Shown here one piece after another: positions 1 to 10,617 of a DNA stretch of 64,000 nucleotides (its first letter is position 1; each line of letters starts with the position of its first letter). This DNA is from Lepas anatifera (lineage: Eukaryota > Arthropoda > Thecostraca > Lepadidae). The DNA lies in assembly GCA_034440635.1 (NCBI GenBank), contig JAOTON010000778.1, forward strand, positions 1 to 64,000, written 5' to 3'. The position numbers and the translations under genes were made by a program. The notes under the pieces were generated by a model, which saw nothing but the letters and a program-made list of their open reading frames with translations, was not told the DNA's origin and did not search any database.

Positions 1-87
1 AGCAGGGCTCATCATGCAAAGGACCCCAGCGGGGCGCGTGTTAAGTAAACCCAACATCACCATCACTGTTTGCTAACGTCCCCCCAG

Positions 88-153
88 CGACGAGCCATCA
101 CTGGAGAGGATGCTCAGTGTCTCTCAGCGCTGCCGGGAGTCAGCCCTCTTCGG
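88..153 (+). other. Candidate 66-nt exon-like block (copies at 35329-35394 and 59966-60031)
   Basis: The block is preceded by a TGCTAAC branch-like motif and a pyrimidine run ending CCCCCCAG, and is followed by GTAGTA. One frame reads as an ordinary 22-residue peptide (DEPSLERMLS...). In the third copy one change is synonymous in that frame, but two changes at the 3' edge are not. The next candidate acceptor lies only 33 nt downstream, too close for an animal intron, so the model is weak. I do not recognise the peptide. Confidence 0.2.
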
Positions 154-1506
154 GTAGTAGGGGATAACAATTTAACTGAAATCCAGTGGAGACTACAAGA
201 CCAAGCAGCGCAGCCAGTGCTTGTCAGAAACTCGACCAGAGCGGCGCCTCGACCAGCCCCACGCCAGCGCCTTCAGAGCTGTATAAACGAAGTGAAGGTA
301 GCCTGTCATATGACCCCATCCAGGCGATTTGTCAAAACAATTTGTCAGCACTGCAGACGCAGTCATGGCATTATGCTGAAATTGCTATATGTTTGCAAAA
401 ATATGTTTCCTCATGGTTATTTGCACAGTTGGCCCCGCTGGAATTAAAGAGTGGAATTAAAAATATGTCAACACCCATATAGATGTTCAATTTTCAGGTT
501 TCCAAAAAAAGCAGGATATCTATGTCAATTCCAAATAAAATGATTGCCGTCAGATAATGCAGACCATGCTTCACGCACAATGCAGTATTTCCACACCCAT
601 TGACAGGATCTGAGCCACCTTCGCCTTGACAGGGGAGAGGGGGCTTGTAGCCGCCTCAGATCTAGAGAACCACACTATGTAACCGAAAACGGGAAACAGA
701 GTTGGATAGCCCCAGACCCCGTTCAAGTTGTTTGGCAGCATTACGTCATCATGGCTGGAGAGGCACAACAGTTACTATGCAGGGCATTGGAGAAATTGCA
801 CTTTTTCGAAGCTCTAAATAACCTATTTTAGAACTGTATCAACAAAACTTATATGGTTGAACAGAAAGCTAAAATATTTTTATTTGTGAAACCCTCATAC
901 GTTTTGCAAAAACTCCAGTGAAGAATATTATTTTTACAAATTTTCCAGAGCGTGTCAAAATAAGGACATGTTCAGCACCAACAGCTGTTTGCAGTAAGAC
1001 TAATCTCGATTTTGATTGGCTGTTGATTTCTGACCTTTGATTGGCTGTTGGTGGTACCTGCAGCAGAAGACAATAAACACCGGTGATCTCTTGAGCAAAG
1101 GTAAACTTATTTCTCTCCGCTATTAAGTAGGCCTGAGATGATCAAATAAATGCATGCCTTTTCAACAAATTCTTTGAAGTGGTATGATTTTTCATTAGAG
1201 TTACGTAAATTACGCTGCTCGCCGTTGAGATCAAGGTTACTGTCAAATGGGTGACACAAGTTGATTTCGATTTATACTAGATTGCTGCCAAGTACGCCCA
1301 AACTTGGTATGTTCCAGCTGATCCTTCCAAAAACTTAGTATAATCTCCTAGAACTTAGTCGGAAAGGGCGGTGACGTCACCATGGGAGGACTATATTTAG
1401 TAGGAAACTTGGTTGTACCCGTAGTAAAAGTACCCTGGGATAGCCCATCCACTTCTCAATTGAAAATACTGCAACCATTTTTTGTCTTTAGCCACATCAG
1501 ACTCAC

Positions 1507-1605
1507 CGTCCTGGGGTTGTAGCAGGGGCATCCAGCGCCGCTTGCTGCTGACGTCCAAAGACACCGCCGAAAGAAATACTGCTAGTGCTGGGCTTCCCAG
1601 GAGAG
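1507..1605 (-). other. Candidate 99-nt phase-1 exon (copies at 36747-36845 and 60648-60746)
   Basis: On the minus strand a pyrimidine-rich tract ending CCATTCCTTAG precedes the block, and GTGAGT, a strong donor, follows it. The 99-nt length is a multiple of three and the phase-1 frame is open (SPGKPSTSSISFGG...). Units 0 and 1 are identical here. Unit 2 has two substitutions, both synonymous in this frame (CCT/CCA, ATT/ATC). Flanks differ only a little more, so selection is suggested rather than shown. A plus-strand reading is also open but changes amino acids in unit 2. I do not recognise the product. Confidence 0.3.
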
Positions 1606-1646
1606 CTAAGGAATGGAGAGGGGGCATTAAAAATTTCCTCAACTAA

Positions 1647-2933
1647 ATTGTTTTCATTTCATATATGAAGCTGTATCCGCAAGTACTAAATTCACGATAG
1701 CACATATCGTTAAATCAAGTCGTTCAAATAGTAAAAATAGGTTTAACTCGTTCAAATACATCACAGCACATAAATACATTCAAATAGGTCACAACACAAA
1801 AAACTTTTCAGGCTGATGAACCATGTAATTTGGGGATCATGTGGAATAGCAGGTATTAACAGTTACATTAGTAGCAACAGGTACATTAACAGGAATAACA
1901 GGTATATTATGGTGCAAATATATCTAAAAAGTAAATGGATGCTTTATAAAATTCATCTATCATTACTATATGCAAGTACATGCCACACTGGCTTTACTGG
2001 TTGGTTATGCACCTCTTTCATCCCAATGTAGCAACGGAAGATGCGGCCAATCTGGAGCCTGAAACATGAAATCTTAAACCACTTTCAGCCAATCTTTCCC
2101 GGTGTTGTAGCCAATTGAAATGTCACTCAATCAAATCAGAATCAAATATATCATGAGGATAAGGACAGTTCAAGTCTGTAAAGTACACAAAGTTTTTAAG
2201 AGCGACCCTATAGAGAGCACAGTCAAGGCGGATAAGCAAACCACCAGTGATGACAACGAGTCAGTTTTTACATTTTAACATGCGCAATGGCCTTAGTCAA
2301 AATTGAATATTTTACCACTATTGTAAAAGCAAATTTACATCAACTATTATTATCATACCAGATATGAACATGAGAAGTTGTTATATCAGTCACAATTTAT
2401 AACATACCCAAATGGTTGATAGCTTGTGACAAACTTGGTCATGCTGTATCACACTCAGCCCACTGATACTGGATAAAAGTCAGCCATAAGGCAAAACAAA
2501 AGTTTGACCAGCACATGCAGCGATTTCTTAATCATCAAACCTGAAAAATATAGCTGTATTAATAACATCTTCTTAACCCCGTCACATGGACTTACCAAGT
2601 TTTACAGCAAATATTTCAAACACTTGAGTTCAGCCCTAGTTAACCTAATATTTTAACAGTTCAAAAATTATGTTTCAAGCGAAATCTCCATAATCAATTA
2701 TATGGTTTGGCTTAGTTTACAACAACTGCCACATGCCATTCACTCACTGCCTTTCAGCTCCGCGCCTTCAAAAGTTATTAGTGGAAACGTTTATAAGGCG
2801 ATACCGGAGCGCCCAATAACAAAATAAGCTCCTCTGAGTTAGAGGTTTTGACACTTATGCACCGGCTCGGGATCGTCTGCACGAGACCTCTGCGTTCCTC
2901 GGAACCACTCAGCGGTCGATTGAGGGAGATCGC
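1647..2933. other. AT-rich duplicated non-coding stretch
   Basis: No gene, RNA gene or transposon terminus is visible. It includes short GGTATTAACAG / GGTACATTAACAG direct repeats near 1850-1910; 54 bp of this run is missing from unit 2. Copies lie at 36887-38174 and about 60787-61828. Confidence 0.6.
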
Positions 2934-4340
2934 CGACAGAGGAGGAGGAAGTAGGGTGACAGGGAAAGGAGAGGAGAGGGAAGGAGGGTGACAGGGAAAG
3001 GAGAGGAGGGGGAAGAAGGAGCTCGCTGGGAATGGGAGGGTGCGCATTATGTTCTCATGGGGAACACCACAGGTTATCAAGGTCAAGAATGTAATGGGCC
3101 CATACATCACTCGGTATGAACCCACACGTGGCCTCGTACATCCTCAACATTCGGTACCGTGCGTGCATCACACATCCCTCAGACGCGCGGGCATCTCGAG
3201 CCTGGCTCAGTACGTTGAACACGTTTTCTGCTCCTGCTTTCTCATAAGAAATGGGAGGGGACTTGCTCGGAAAACATACGGGCAGATTTAGGGCGAGGGA
3301 GGAAGGAGCGGAGAGGAAAAGAGGGAGGGTTAGAGGAAAAATAAGGGTAAAAGTTTGGGGGAAGGGGGAAAAGGGAGAAGACGGGAGAGGGATGGACAAA
3401 GGAAGGGGTATTCAGGAGCGCTACGGAAGGAGCACAGGGGAGACAGTGTGCTAGCGTCTGATGGGGAACACAACAGGTCATTCCGGTCAAGACTGTATTG
3501 TGCTAAAAGAGTGCTTTGGATCACAACTAACGACGCCAAATACATCGTCTGACATTTGTTACAGTCTATGTAAGGTTATATTCTTTTGCTCTTTCAAAGC
3601 AGGGAGAGGAAGATGCCAAAGGAGAGTTGAGGTTTCGGGGAAAGAGGATTGGGAGGCCTAGAGTAGAGGGAGAGGATGAGCGACAGTTAAGGGAAAGGGG
3701 GACTGTTCGGGGGAAGGTCAGTAGGAGTGGGCAGTATTAGGAGAAGTGGAGGATGGAAGAGGGAGGGAGTAAGTGAGGGCGAGGCGTAGGAAGGAAAAGG
3801 AGAGCAAGTGGAAAGGAGAAGGTTTGAGGAAACGGAAGCATTGTGGCGGAGTAGGAGGTGGAGAAGGGAGCAGCATGGAGAGGAAGGGTGAAAGGGGGTA
3901 GGGGAGTATGGAAAAGGGAACTAAAGGGGAACGGGAGTTGGGAGACGGAAGATGGTGAGAGGATAGCTTCAGGGTTCCGGGAGACGAGATAGGAGGAGGA
4001 CGAGGAACGAGGGTTAGGGGGAAGGGTGGGTGGTGGGGAATAGTGAGTGAGGAGCGGGAGGGGAGGAGGAATGGAATATGGGTAAGGGACAGGCTTAGGG
4101 GGAGCGGTAAGCCTAGCATCTGGAGGAGAAAGGCAGAGATAGGAAGGAAGATCGGGAAAGTTAAGGGGAGAGGGAAGAGGAGGGGTGATGGAAAGCGGGA
4201 GTGAGGTGGGAGAGCAGGATATATGCGAGTTAGGGGGAAAGGGGAGGGGAGAGATAAAAGCAGGGGGAGAGAGGTGGTATGGGAGGGTAAAGAGGGAGGG
4301 AAGAGGGGGAAGGGGAAACGTAGAAGTAGGGGGCACAATA
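2934..4340 (+). repeat. Polypurine (GA-rich) belt with strand asymmetry
   Basis: The plus strand is overwhelmingly G and A in runs such as GGGAGAGGAAGG, most strongly 3246-3400 and 3600-4340. Two diverged copies of an ATGGGGAACACMACAGG-type phrase lie inside it at about 3058 and 3462. The long minus-strand frames here are Pro/Ser/Leu/Phe-rich and overlap in several frames, so they are composition artefacts. Such mirror-like purine tracts can form triplex DNA in principle. The unit 1 copy is at about 38175-39860. Confidence 0.85.
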
Positions 4341-4841
4341 GGCCGGGAGACAGAGTAAATTAGGCCTCACAGCGGGCCCGTATCCACAAGACATTAGCGA
4401 GAAACGTAACACAAGACACAGAAAAACAGAACAAGCATACAAACGTGGCATACAAACACCGCATCGACAGGTATTACCAGATCCCCTCTTCACACAATTA
4501 TTGAGATACCATAAAGATTGACAGTTCGTGCCTCTTGGCTCACACCAATCACAGTACCGGATGGGCCCCACTCAACCAACGTGATCCACTCTACGCCACC
4601 GGCAAAACACTAGATGCAGGAACCGTTGCGTTTAACAAACTATCCTGCATTTGCAACTGCTTTGCCTGACATGTGGTGTTCCCAAGCAGCATACAAACAC
4701 GACATACAATCATGGCATACAAACAACACAGATTCCAGTCTTAAAGCTCATCTCACACCAATGACTTTCTAAAAACTCATTCGAACGCCCGTGTGGGTGT
4801 CACCCCCTTGCTTCACCTACCGTCGCTGCAACGTCTTTATC
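4341..4841. other. Short non-coding stretch with GCATACAAAC repeats
   Basis: No gene is seen. Several copies of the phrase GCATACAAACA lie at about 4433-4460 and 4687-4730. The match with unit 1 ends at 4841, where a unit-0-only block begins. Confidence 0.55.
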
Positions 4842-5107
4842 TTCAACTTTTGACGCCGACGGGCTGCGTCAGAAGCCGATGTCCGTGTTATTTGTTCTTA
4901 TTTTTAGTCATTAAATGCTAGGCCTTTAAATGTAAAGGTAGAACGCTCCGCTCTCAAAAAATGGCAACCTCTTTTTTAGAGACTTTAACGTTTGTGACGT
5001 CAGCGATTGCTCTCGAGGTGGAGCCGCCCATTCATTGGATGAAAATCGGCTACGGATCGTTGGATCTTTGTACGGTTTCAACATGCATCTGGCGAGGGGC
5101 AGACCCA

Positions 5108-6406
5108 GGGCCCTGTTTCATAAAAGGCATAACTTATGCTTATAGCGTAGAAGTAACATAATGCAGCGTAGAAAGTGAATAATACACCACAATCTTGTTT
5201 CACAAAAATGCAGTGTAAAATACAACTTCTTGCAAAGTTACGCTGCTCTAAACTACGCTGTACCGGAATTCAGCGTAGAATATTGCCAATATTGTTTCAT
5301 ATAGCAGACAACATGCACGTTGAATATGTAAAACACGCCTGAAAAGCTACGCAAGATATAGCAGCCTAACATGTATCAGACCATGAAGCAAAACATGAAA
5401 AATATATAATTTCTTATGGAATTCTGAATCTGAAGCAAAATTATGTAGTGTAGTGAAGGACAAAAAGTCATGAATGTAAAATAAACTAAAAAAAAGGTGT
5501 TCAAGTTCTTCCTTGCACAGGTATGGAGTGCAAGTTGCACATGCCAAATTGCGCTGATATGAAGTGTTCTATGGCCATTTGGTATGCCAAAAATGATGAT
5601 AGCTATTGATGCAAATACACAGGAAAGCTGACATTGATTTTTACTTTGACTTTCTGCCGTTACTGTTATTTTACAGTCTAGTGAGGACAGAACCCTAGAT
5701 AGGCTGACACTCACAAAGTGTTACATGGAGTCTATGGAGGGTAAAAATTCAATTTAAGGTGCCTGTCACCAACAAAATCCAAGTATCTCTACCGAGTCCT
5801 CTGGCAAAAATGATGATATACCCAGGTAGGTACCTAAGTACCGGCATCTTGATCTACTTATTCTTCAAAAATGTTTACTCACTATTCCTTCCCCAGTTTC
5901 ATGAAATTATAAGGTTCACAGACCGACCTTTCACAGTTCACTCATGATTAGTAAACACAATTCACCTCGAATCCCACCAAATGCGAATAACCTTTTTAGA
6001 GCCCTCTTGAGTAACTACCTAAAACAATGAGGTACGGCCAAATACAAATCCGTCGTATTTTTATTGTGTCAGCTGATAGTACATCTTCCGCCGCAGTACT
6101 TGTAAAAGTGCATTAGAAACTTAAAAATCGAATAGGAGCAAATAAGTACAATAATTTTCATTCAAATAATTTATTGAAAAACAAATATGCGATTTTTCAT
6201 GTTAATAAAGCAGTTACACGCCATATTTTAAAGGGGTAATTCCATTCTGGAATTGGGCGTAATTCACGCTGCATTTGATATCTACGCCGCTTTCGCGTGA
6301 ATGTCACCGCTCTTTGTGAAACGTGATTCTGAGTACGGCGTAACTTTGCAGGCGAATGTGGTGTAAAACACGCCGCATTTCTACAACTTTTATGAAACGG
6401 GGCCCG
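5108..6406. mobile_element. Terminal-inverted-repeat element, about 1.3 kb, no ORF
   Basis: The left end GGGCCCTGTTTCATAAAAG and the right end CTTTTATGAAACGGGGCCC are inverted repeats with one mismatch. Subterminal GCGTAG and CTACGC motifs recur just inside both ends. There is no transposase frame. A target-site duplication could not be resolved, so the exact outer bases are uncertain. Outside it, about 4930-4995 and 6525-6605 show a weaker inverted match (CGCTCCG, AATGGCAACC, TGACGTCAGC), suggesting that it nests in an older palindromic element. Confidence 0.6.
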
Positions 6407-6887
6407 GGATTCATTGCCCCACGTTCACAAAAAAGCAGTATTATTGCCCCTAACACGCAAACTATCTGCTGAGCCCCGTATTATTCCATACACAGCGGCA
6501 ATGCGTTGCTAAGCATTTCTAGGCGATTGCTGACGTCATCGCTGTGCCGAATGCCAGATTTGCGGTTGCCATTTTTGGCCTATGCTAAAAAGCCGGAGCG
6601 CAACCCCCTGATTAAATGTAATAAATGTTTTTGAATGATTATTCAAATTCGAATTCATGCTGAAAAATTCCATGGAAACTGAACATAATTACCTTTTCCT
6701 CCTAAATCGTTCTTTTAATAGTTCTTGATGCTAGCTAAGTTTTGGTTGTTGGTAAACAATATTCGTCGCAGTTTGAGCTACCAGATTGCTACCAAAGCTG
6801 AACATTTGCTCTGTCGGCCAAACCTCCAAAATTACCGCTCTGCACCTGTCGCCGACGGTTGGCGACCGTCGGCGACCATTTGGTTAG

Positions 6888-7430
6888 GACACCCAGTTAG
6901 GGCCAGGTGGCAGGCAAGTCGATTTGTTGGTTCATATTCTTAGCACTAGAGGGCAGCTGGCACGCCCTTGTAGTGTTTGCATGTTCTTCTACCTTTAGAC
7001 GGCGAGTAAAAGTTGCATACATCGTTATCCACGACTGAGAACCACTCACACAAGATTGCCGCACCGCAAAACGCAACTTGCTCTAATCATCCCATCTGCG
7101 CCAGATATGCCGATATTTTAGTCTGCACGCAGTCACTATTTTCTGTCTTAGTTGACAAGTAAGACAGTCTTAGTGCTGACGTCATACTTTCGTGACGTCA
7201 TGTGCGAGCCAAGGTGCGAGCTAACGCCAGTCTTACCACAAGGTGGCGAGCTGGGTGGCGTGAAACGTGCTGCGCATGCTCTGTCTTAGCTAATATTCTT
7301 AGGCTTAGTTGCGTCATAATCGACGTCATGAACAGTGACGTCTTTGGTGTAACGCCAGTCTTAGCACCAGGTGGCAGGCAAGTCGAATCGTTGGTTCATA
7401 TTCTTAGCACTAGATGGCAGCTGGCACGCC
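6888..7430 (+). repeat. Direct repeat R1 of TGACGTCA-rich block
   Basis: This segment is repeated as R2 at about 7765-8508. Shared landmarks in order are the TCTACCTTTAGACGG phrase, the AACTTGCTCTAATCATCCCA phrase, TGACGTCATACTTTCGTGACGTCA, the CTTACC..AGGTGG phrase and AATCGACGTCATGAACAGTG. R1 keeps the empty site for the MITE found in R2. No coding sequence is recognised. Confidence 0.7.
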
Positions 7431-7764
7431 CTTATTGTGTTTGCGCGTCAGCCCACCTCGAACAGTCAGCGCAGACCACCGGATGTGACGTCACACCTCG
7501 TAGCATATACCATGGGAAAATTAAATGATTAAATATCCAGAATTTTGCAAAAAGAGGCCCAGAATCGAAAGTGGAATGTTTATTCATTGCAAATAGAATA
7601 AATTTCATTACCGTGTAATCTCACAAATTCGTAAGCGGGAAGTGCCATTAGCAGCAGTTTAACACTCGGCTCAATGTTGAAGGAATTCCTCCACGCTCGT
7701 GTGACGTCACTCGGGCTTGGAGGATTCCCTCTTGAGCGTTTCTTTAAGTAAAGCTATCTTGTTT
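7431..7764. other. Spacer between direct repeats
   Basis: No gene is seen. Two further GTGACGTCAC-type motifs lie at about 7486-7496 and 7700-7710. Confidence 0.5.
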
Positions 7765-8508
7765 GCGCGTTTCTTCTACCTTTAGACGGTGAGTAAAAGG
7801 TACATACATCAGCCCTGTTCCAGCTGTCAGCAGAGTTTTGTCAGCACCAATCAGCGGGCCGCGTTGCGCCTACGTCAGGGGACTGTAGCCTCTCCCCGGG
7901 AACTAGTTCTAGAGGTTTTACGGGCTGACGGCCTGCTGTTTGTGCTGATGAAAAACCGTAAGTGCACGAAGTGGCAGCCTAATATTTTTTAATGGTATAA
8001 AGGTTTAAGTTCCCTTTACTTAGCACAAACAAGAGGCGATTATGGCGCTGATGTTACTTTTCTGGAGGAGAAGCTAGAGGTCCTGCTGACAAAACTGTGC
8101 TGACAGCTGGAACAGGGCTATCGTTATACACGACTGAGAACCACTCGCACCAGATTTCCGCGCCGCAAAACGCAACTTGCTCTAATCATCCCATGTGCGC
8201 CAGATATGCCGATATTTCAGTCTGCGCGCAGTCATTATTTTCTGTCTTAGCTGACAAGTAAGACAGTCTTATTGCTGACGTCATACTTTCGTGACGTCAT
8301 GTACAAGCTAACGCCAGTCTTACCGCTAGGTGGCTAGCTGGGTGGCGTGAGACGTACTGCGCATGCTCTGTCTTAGCTAAGACAGTCTTAGCTAAGAATC
8401 TTAGTTGCCGATCAGGCCCCAGGGCCCTGATCGGCATCTAAGAATATTCTTAGGCTTAGATGCGTCATAATCGACGTCATGAACAGTGACGTCATCGGTG
8501 TAACGCCA
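7765..8508 (+). repeat. Direct repeat R2 of TGACGTCA-rich block
   Basis: This is the second copy of R1, carrying two insertions relative to it: the MITE at 7811-8119, and a roughly 60-bp hairpin-rich insertion near 8381-8445. The latter region contains the perfect palindrome CTGTCTTAGCTAAGACAG (8369-8386) and an inverted repeat TGCCGATCAGG / CCTGATCGGCA (about 8406-8436). Confidence 0.7.
7811..8119. mobile_element. 309-bp MITE with perfect 22-bp TIRs and 3-bp TSD
   Basis: The ends AGCCCTGTTCCAGCTGTCAG... are perfect inverted repeats for 22 bp and continue with one mismatch to about 36 bp. ATC flanks both sides (7808-7810 and 8120-8122), and repeat R1 shows the unoccupied site with a single ATC (CATACATCGTTAT). 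There is no coding capacity. A 3-bp TSD suits PIF/Harbinger- or CACTA-type transposition; the superfamily is inferred. Confidence 0.85.
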
Positions 8509-9083
8509 GTTGGGTGGGTGCTGCCTGCTCCCAAGCCCCTGACCTGAGAGAAGAAGTTCGTTACCATGTCCTGATTCACCCGAGACGTCAGAAAGTACTT
8601 GACACCGTAGATGTTCTTGAGCATGCTGTGGAGACCTCGCAGGGCTGTTAAGGACATGATGAACCCGTTCTGGAATGGTACCTGCTCTGGCATCCGACTC
8701 GGGAGTCCCGAATCAGCCGCATAAACGCGAGCAGAGAAGTATACTGAGCATTCATGGTGTGCTCCAAGCCGAATGCTGACCGATAAGCCCTGCCGTCCAC
8801 GAAGCACTGAAAGTTGCAGGTGTCGAACATCTCGTCGCATGTGATGATGAACAGAGCCTGCTTGACGAAGCGCTGACCGAATAGGTGGAGTGGACACCTT
8901 CCCACGCGATGCGCTGAGCATCTGGGCTGCTGGACGTACTTGCTGTCGCTCCTGGCCAGTCACCTGACGGAAATTTTTTGATATAAACTTCATCCGATAA
9001 TCATCAACTGATGGGCGACTGTCAAAACGAACATTTTTATTGGATATTTTGCTATATCGAGCGAATAACTGACACTTAGCCAA
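8509..9083 (-). pseudogene. P-element-type transposase fossil, unit 0 copy
   Basis: Read on the minus strand from 9083, the fragments match the central and C-terminal part of P-element/THAP9-type transposases. The order is QERQQVRPAAQMLS, then a frame-shifted block with ITCDEMFDTCNFQCF, then NGFIMSLTALRGLHSMLKNIYGV, then FLTSRVNQDMVTNFFSQVRG and a THPT-like end. There is a unit-0-only frameshift near 8905 and a second near 8690 shared with unit 1. The downstream C-terminal exon present in unit 1 has been replaced by the 4842-8508 block. It cannot encode an active transposase. Confidence 0.75.
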
Positions 9084-9608
9084 ATATTCACAATCTAGTC
9101 ATTTATCATTATTTTTCAACTTAACAAATATTAGAAGATGAAACATGTTCAGCTCTCACACGTTTATAGATTTGTTTTAAATCTATTTTCACCTATCAGG
9201 GTAGGTTCATAATGTCTTTTTATTCAAAAAGGACCACTAAAATTATTGCTATGTTCCCGTTGCCAGAGAAAAATATATTGATATGTTCATTCGAATGAGT
9301 GACCTGAGATTCATTTGATAGCAATGAATCAATTTTGCCTCTGCAAATACAATTGTACACAGTATATTAATAAAAACGGTACAAACCAAATGGAAAGGTG
9401 CACTCCCGAGCACTGAATAATTTAAAATCCTATACGAATCATTTAAATTTCACGTCCAGTAGATTTAAAAAGAGCACAAGTAAAAGTTTGATGCACAAAA
9501 CTGATGGCCCATACCTTTATATGCTTCAACTGAAGGGCGTGGCAAAGCAGAAGCTTGGCATTGTCCTTTGCCAAAAGCTGCTGGGGGAGGCCCTTGTCTA
9601 CTACCGGT
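9084..9608. other. AT-rich duplicated stretch, no gene seen
   Basis: The part 9039-9345 is matched twice in unit 1 (about 41465-41787 and 46847-47165). Nothing coding is recognised. Confidence 0.5.
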
Positions 9609-10412
9609 GCTTCTGGACCCAGTAGCCTCCGACCCTGGTCCAAGATGTGGTTCCTCAGCAGCTTCAGGAAGTGAGGGACAATCCACAGATCTTAAGCCAC
9701 TGGCAGCACCTGAAAAATTCATACAAGCATGAGGAAAGGACAGGCCAAAAATATGGAATGGAAGGCTTCAATTCCCAGGACTTAAATGTGAGCATAAACT
9801 TGGGTTAGGGCCAAAAAGTTTTATAAGAATGCTATCCATCACATTACTGTATTTCAAGTTATTACACAAAAGTGACAGCAGAAAAAGAAGCAACAGAATC
9901 ATTGTTTGCTACAATATACCATGAATATACCAGGGTGCAAAGTATGGTACATTTGACAAGGACTAGTCAATGTGAGTGCCCCTGGAGACAGGAACAAGTG
10001 GTGCAAATTTTATTAACCTGGTGCCAATTTGAGACTGGTGCTTCTGGACCCGGTAGCCTCCGACCCTGGTCCAAGATGTGGTTCCTCAGCAGCTGCAGGA
10101 GTGAGGGACTATCCACAGATCTTAAGCCACTGGCAGCACCTGAAAAATTCATACAAGCATGAGAAAAGGACAGGCCAAAAATATGGAATGGAAGACTTCA
10201 ATTCCCAGGACTTAAATGTGAGCATAAACTTGGGTTAGGGCCAAAAAGTTTTATAAGAATGCTATCCATCACATTACTGTATTTCAAGTTATTACACAAA
10301 AGTGACAGCAGAAAAAGAAGCAAAAGAATTATTGTTTGCTACCATATACCATGAATATACCAGGGTGCAAAGTATGGTACTTTTGACAAGGTCTAGTCAA
10401 TGTGAGTGCCCC
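9609..10412 (+). repeat. Tandem duplication, 431-bp unit, about 1.9 copies
   Basis: The phrase GCTTCTGGACCC starts at 9609 and again at 10040, and the following sequence repeats nearly unchanged to the TTTGACAAGG..TAGTCAATGTGAGTGCCCC phrase. The unit 1 counterpart starts at 47417 and 47848 with the same 431-bp period, so this tandem duplication is older than the segmental duplication. Short minus-strand frames (MNFSGAASGLRSVD...) occur in both repeats; I do not recognise them. Confidence 0.85.
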
Positions 10413-10552
10413 TCTCAACCCCCCCCCCACCAGAATCAGTCTCAGGCCCTTGATAGTTATTGTCAGGGAGCCTCTCGGGAGTGCTCTTAACTGTTGGTCT
10501 AAGGGGCTCCTGGAGTTTTCCCTTGAACAAATCCGAGAAACAAAAACACTCA

Positions 10553-10617
10553 GCACTACGTAGGCACTACGTAGAAAACACTACGTAGTAGACACTACGT
10601 ACGTAAACACTACGTAG
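10553..10617. repeat. Array of palindromic CTACGTAG motifs
   Basis: Five CACTACGTA-type phrases lie in 65 bp, each containing the self-complementary core TACGTA. One is extended to TACGTACGTA. The unit 1 copy (48361-48423) has lost one core by substitution. Function is unknown. Confidence 0.8.

Larger units (their letters stand above)
1..4841. repeat. Tandem segmental duplication, unit 0, left arm
   Basis: This stretch is nearly base-for-base the same as 35244-40361, with sparse substitutions and small indels, and 1-2735 also matches 59879-61828 with two deletions there. The match to unit 1 ends inside the phrase ctttatcttca. No long open frame with a recognisable domain lies here. The long minus-strand frames over 2.9-4.3 kb are low-complexity Pro/Ser/Leu products of a purine-rich strand. 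It is duplicated intergenic or intronic DNA; whether the copies are true paralogues or uncollapsed haplotypes cannot be told from one sequence. Confidence 0.9.
4842..8508. other. Unit-0-specific composite block replacing 0.58 kb of unit 1
   Basis: At 4841 and 8509 unit 0 leaves and rejoins the unit 1 sequence (40361 and about 40944). Unit 1 holds the 3' end of a P-type transposase fossil in this gap; unit 0 instead has 3.67 kb of small inverted-repeat elements, direct repeats and TGACGTCA motifs. No target-site duplication flanks the block, so a replacement or deletion plus insertion is likelier than one transposition. Confidence 0.7.

Noticed and set aside
3718..4338. 206- and 199-residue minus-strand frames, and the 250-residue counterpart at 39336-40088
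   Set aside because: Overlapping Pro/Ser/Leu-rich frames on the complement of a polypurine tract; composition artefact without domain or conserved frame between units.
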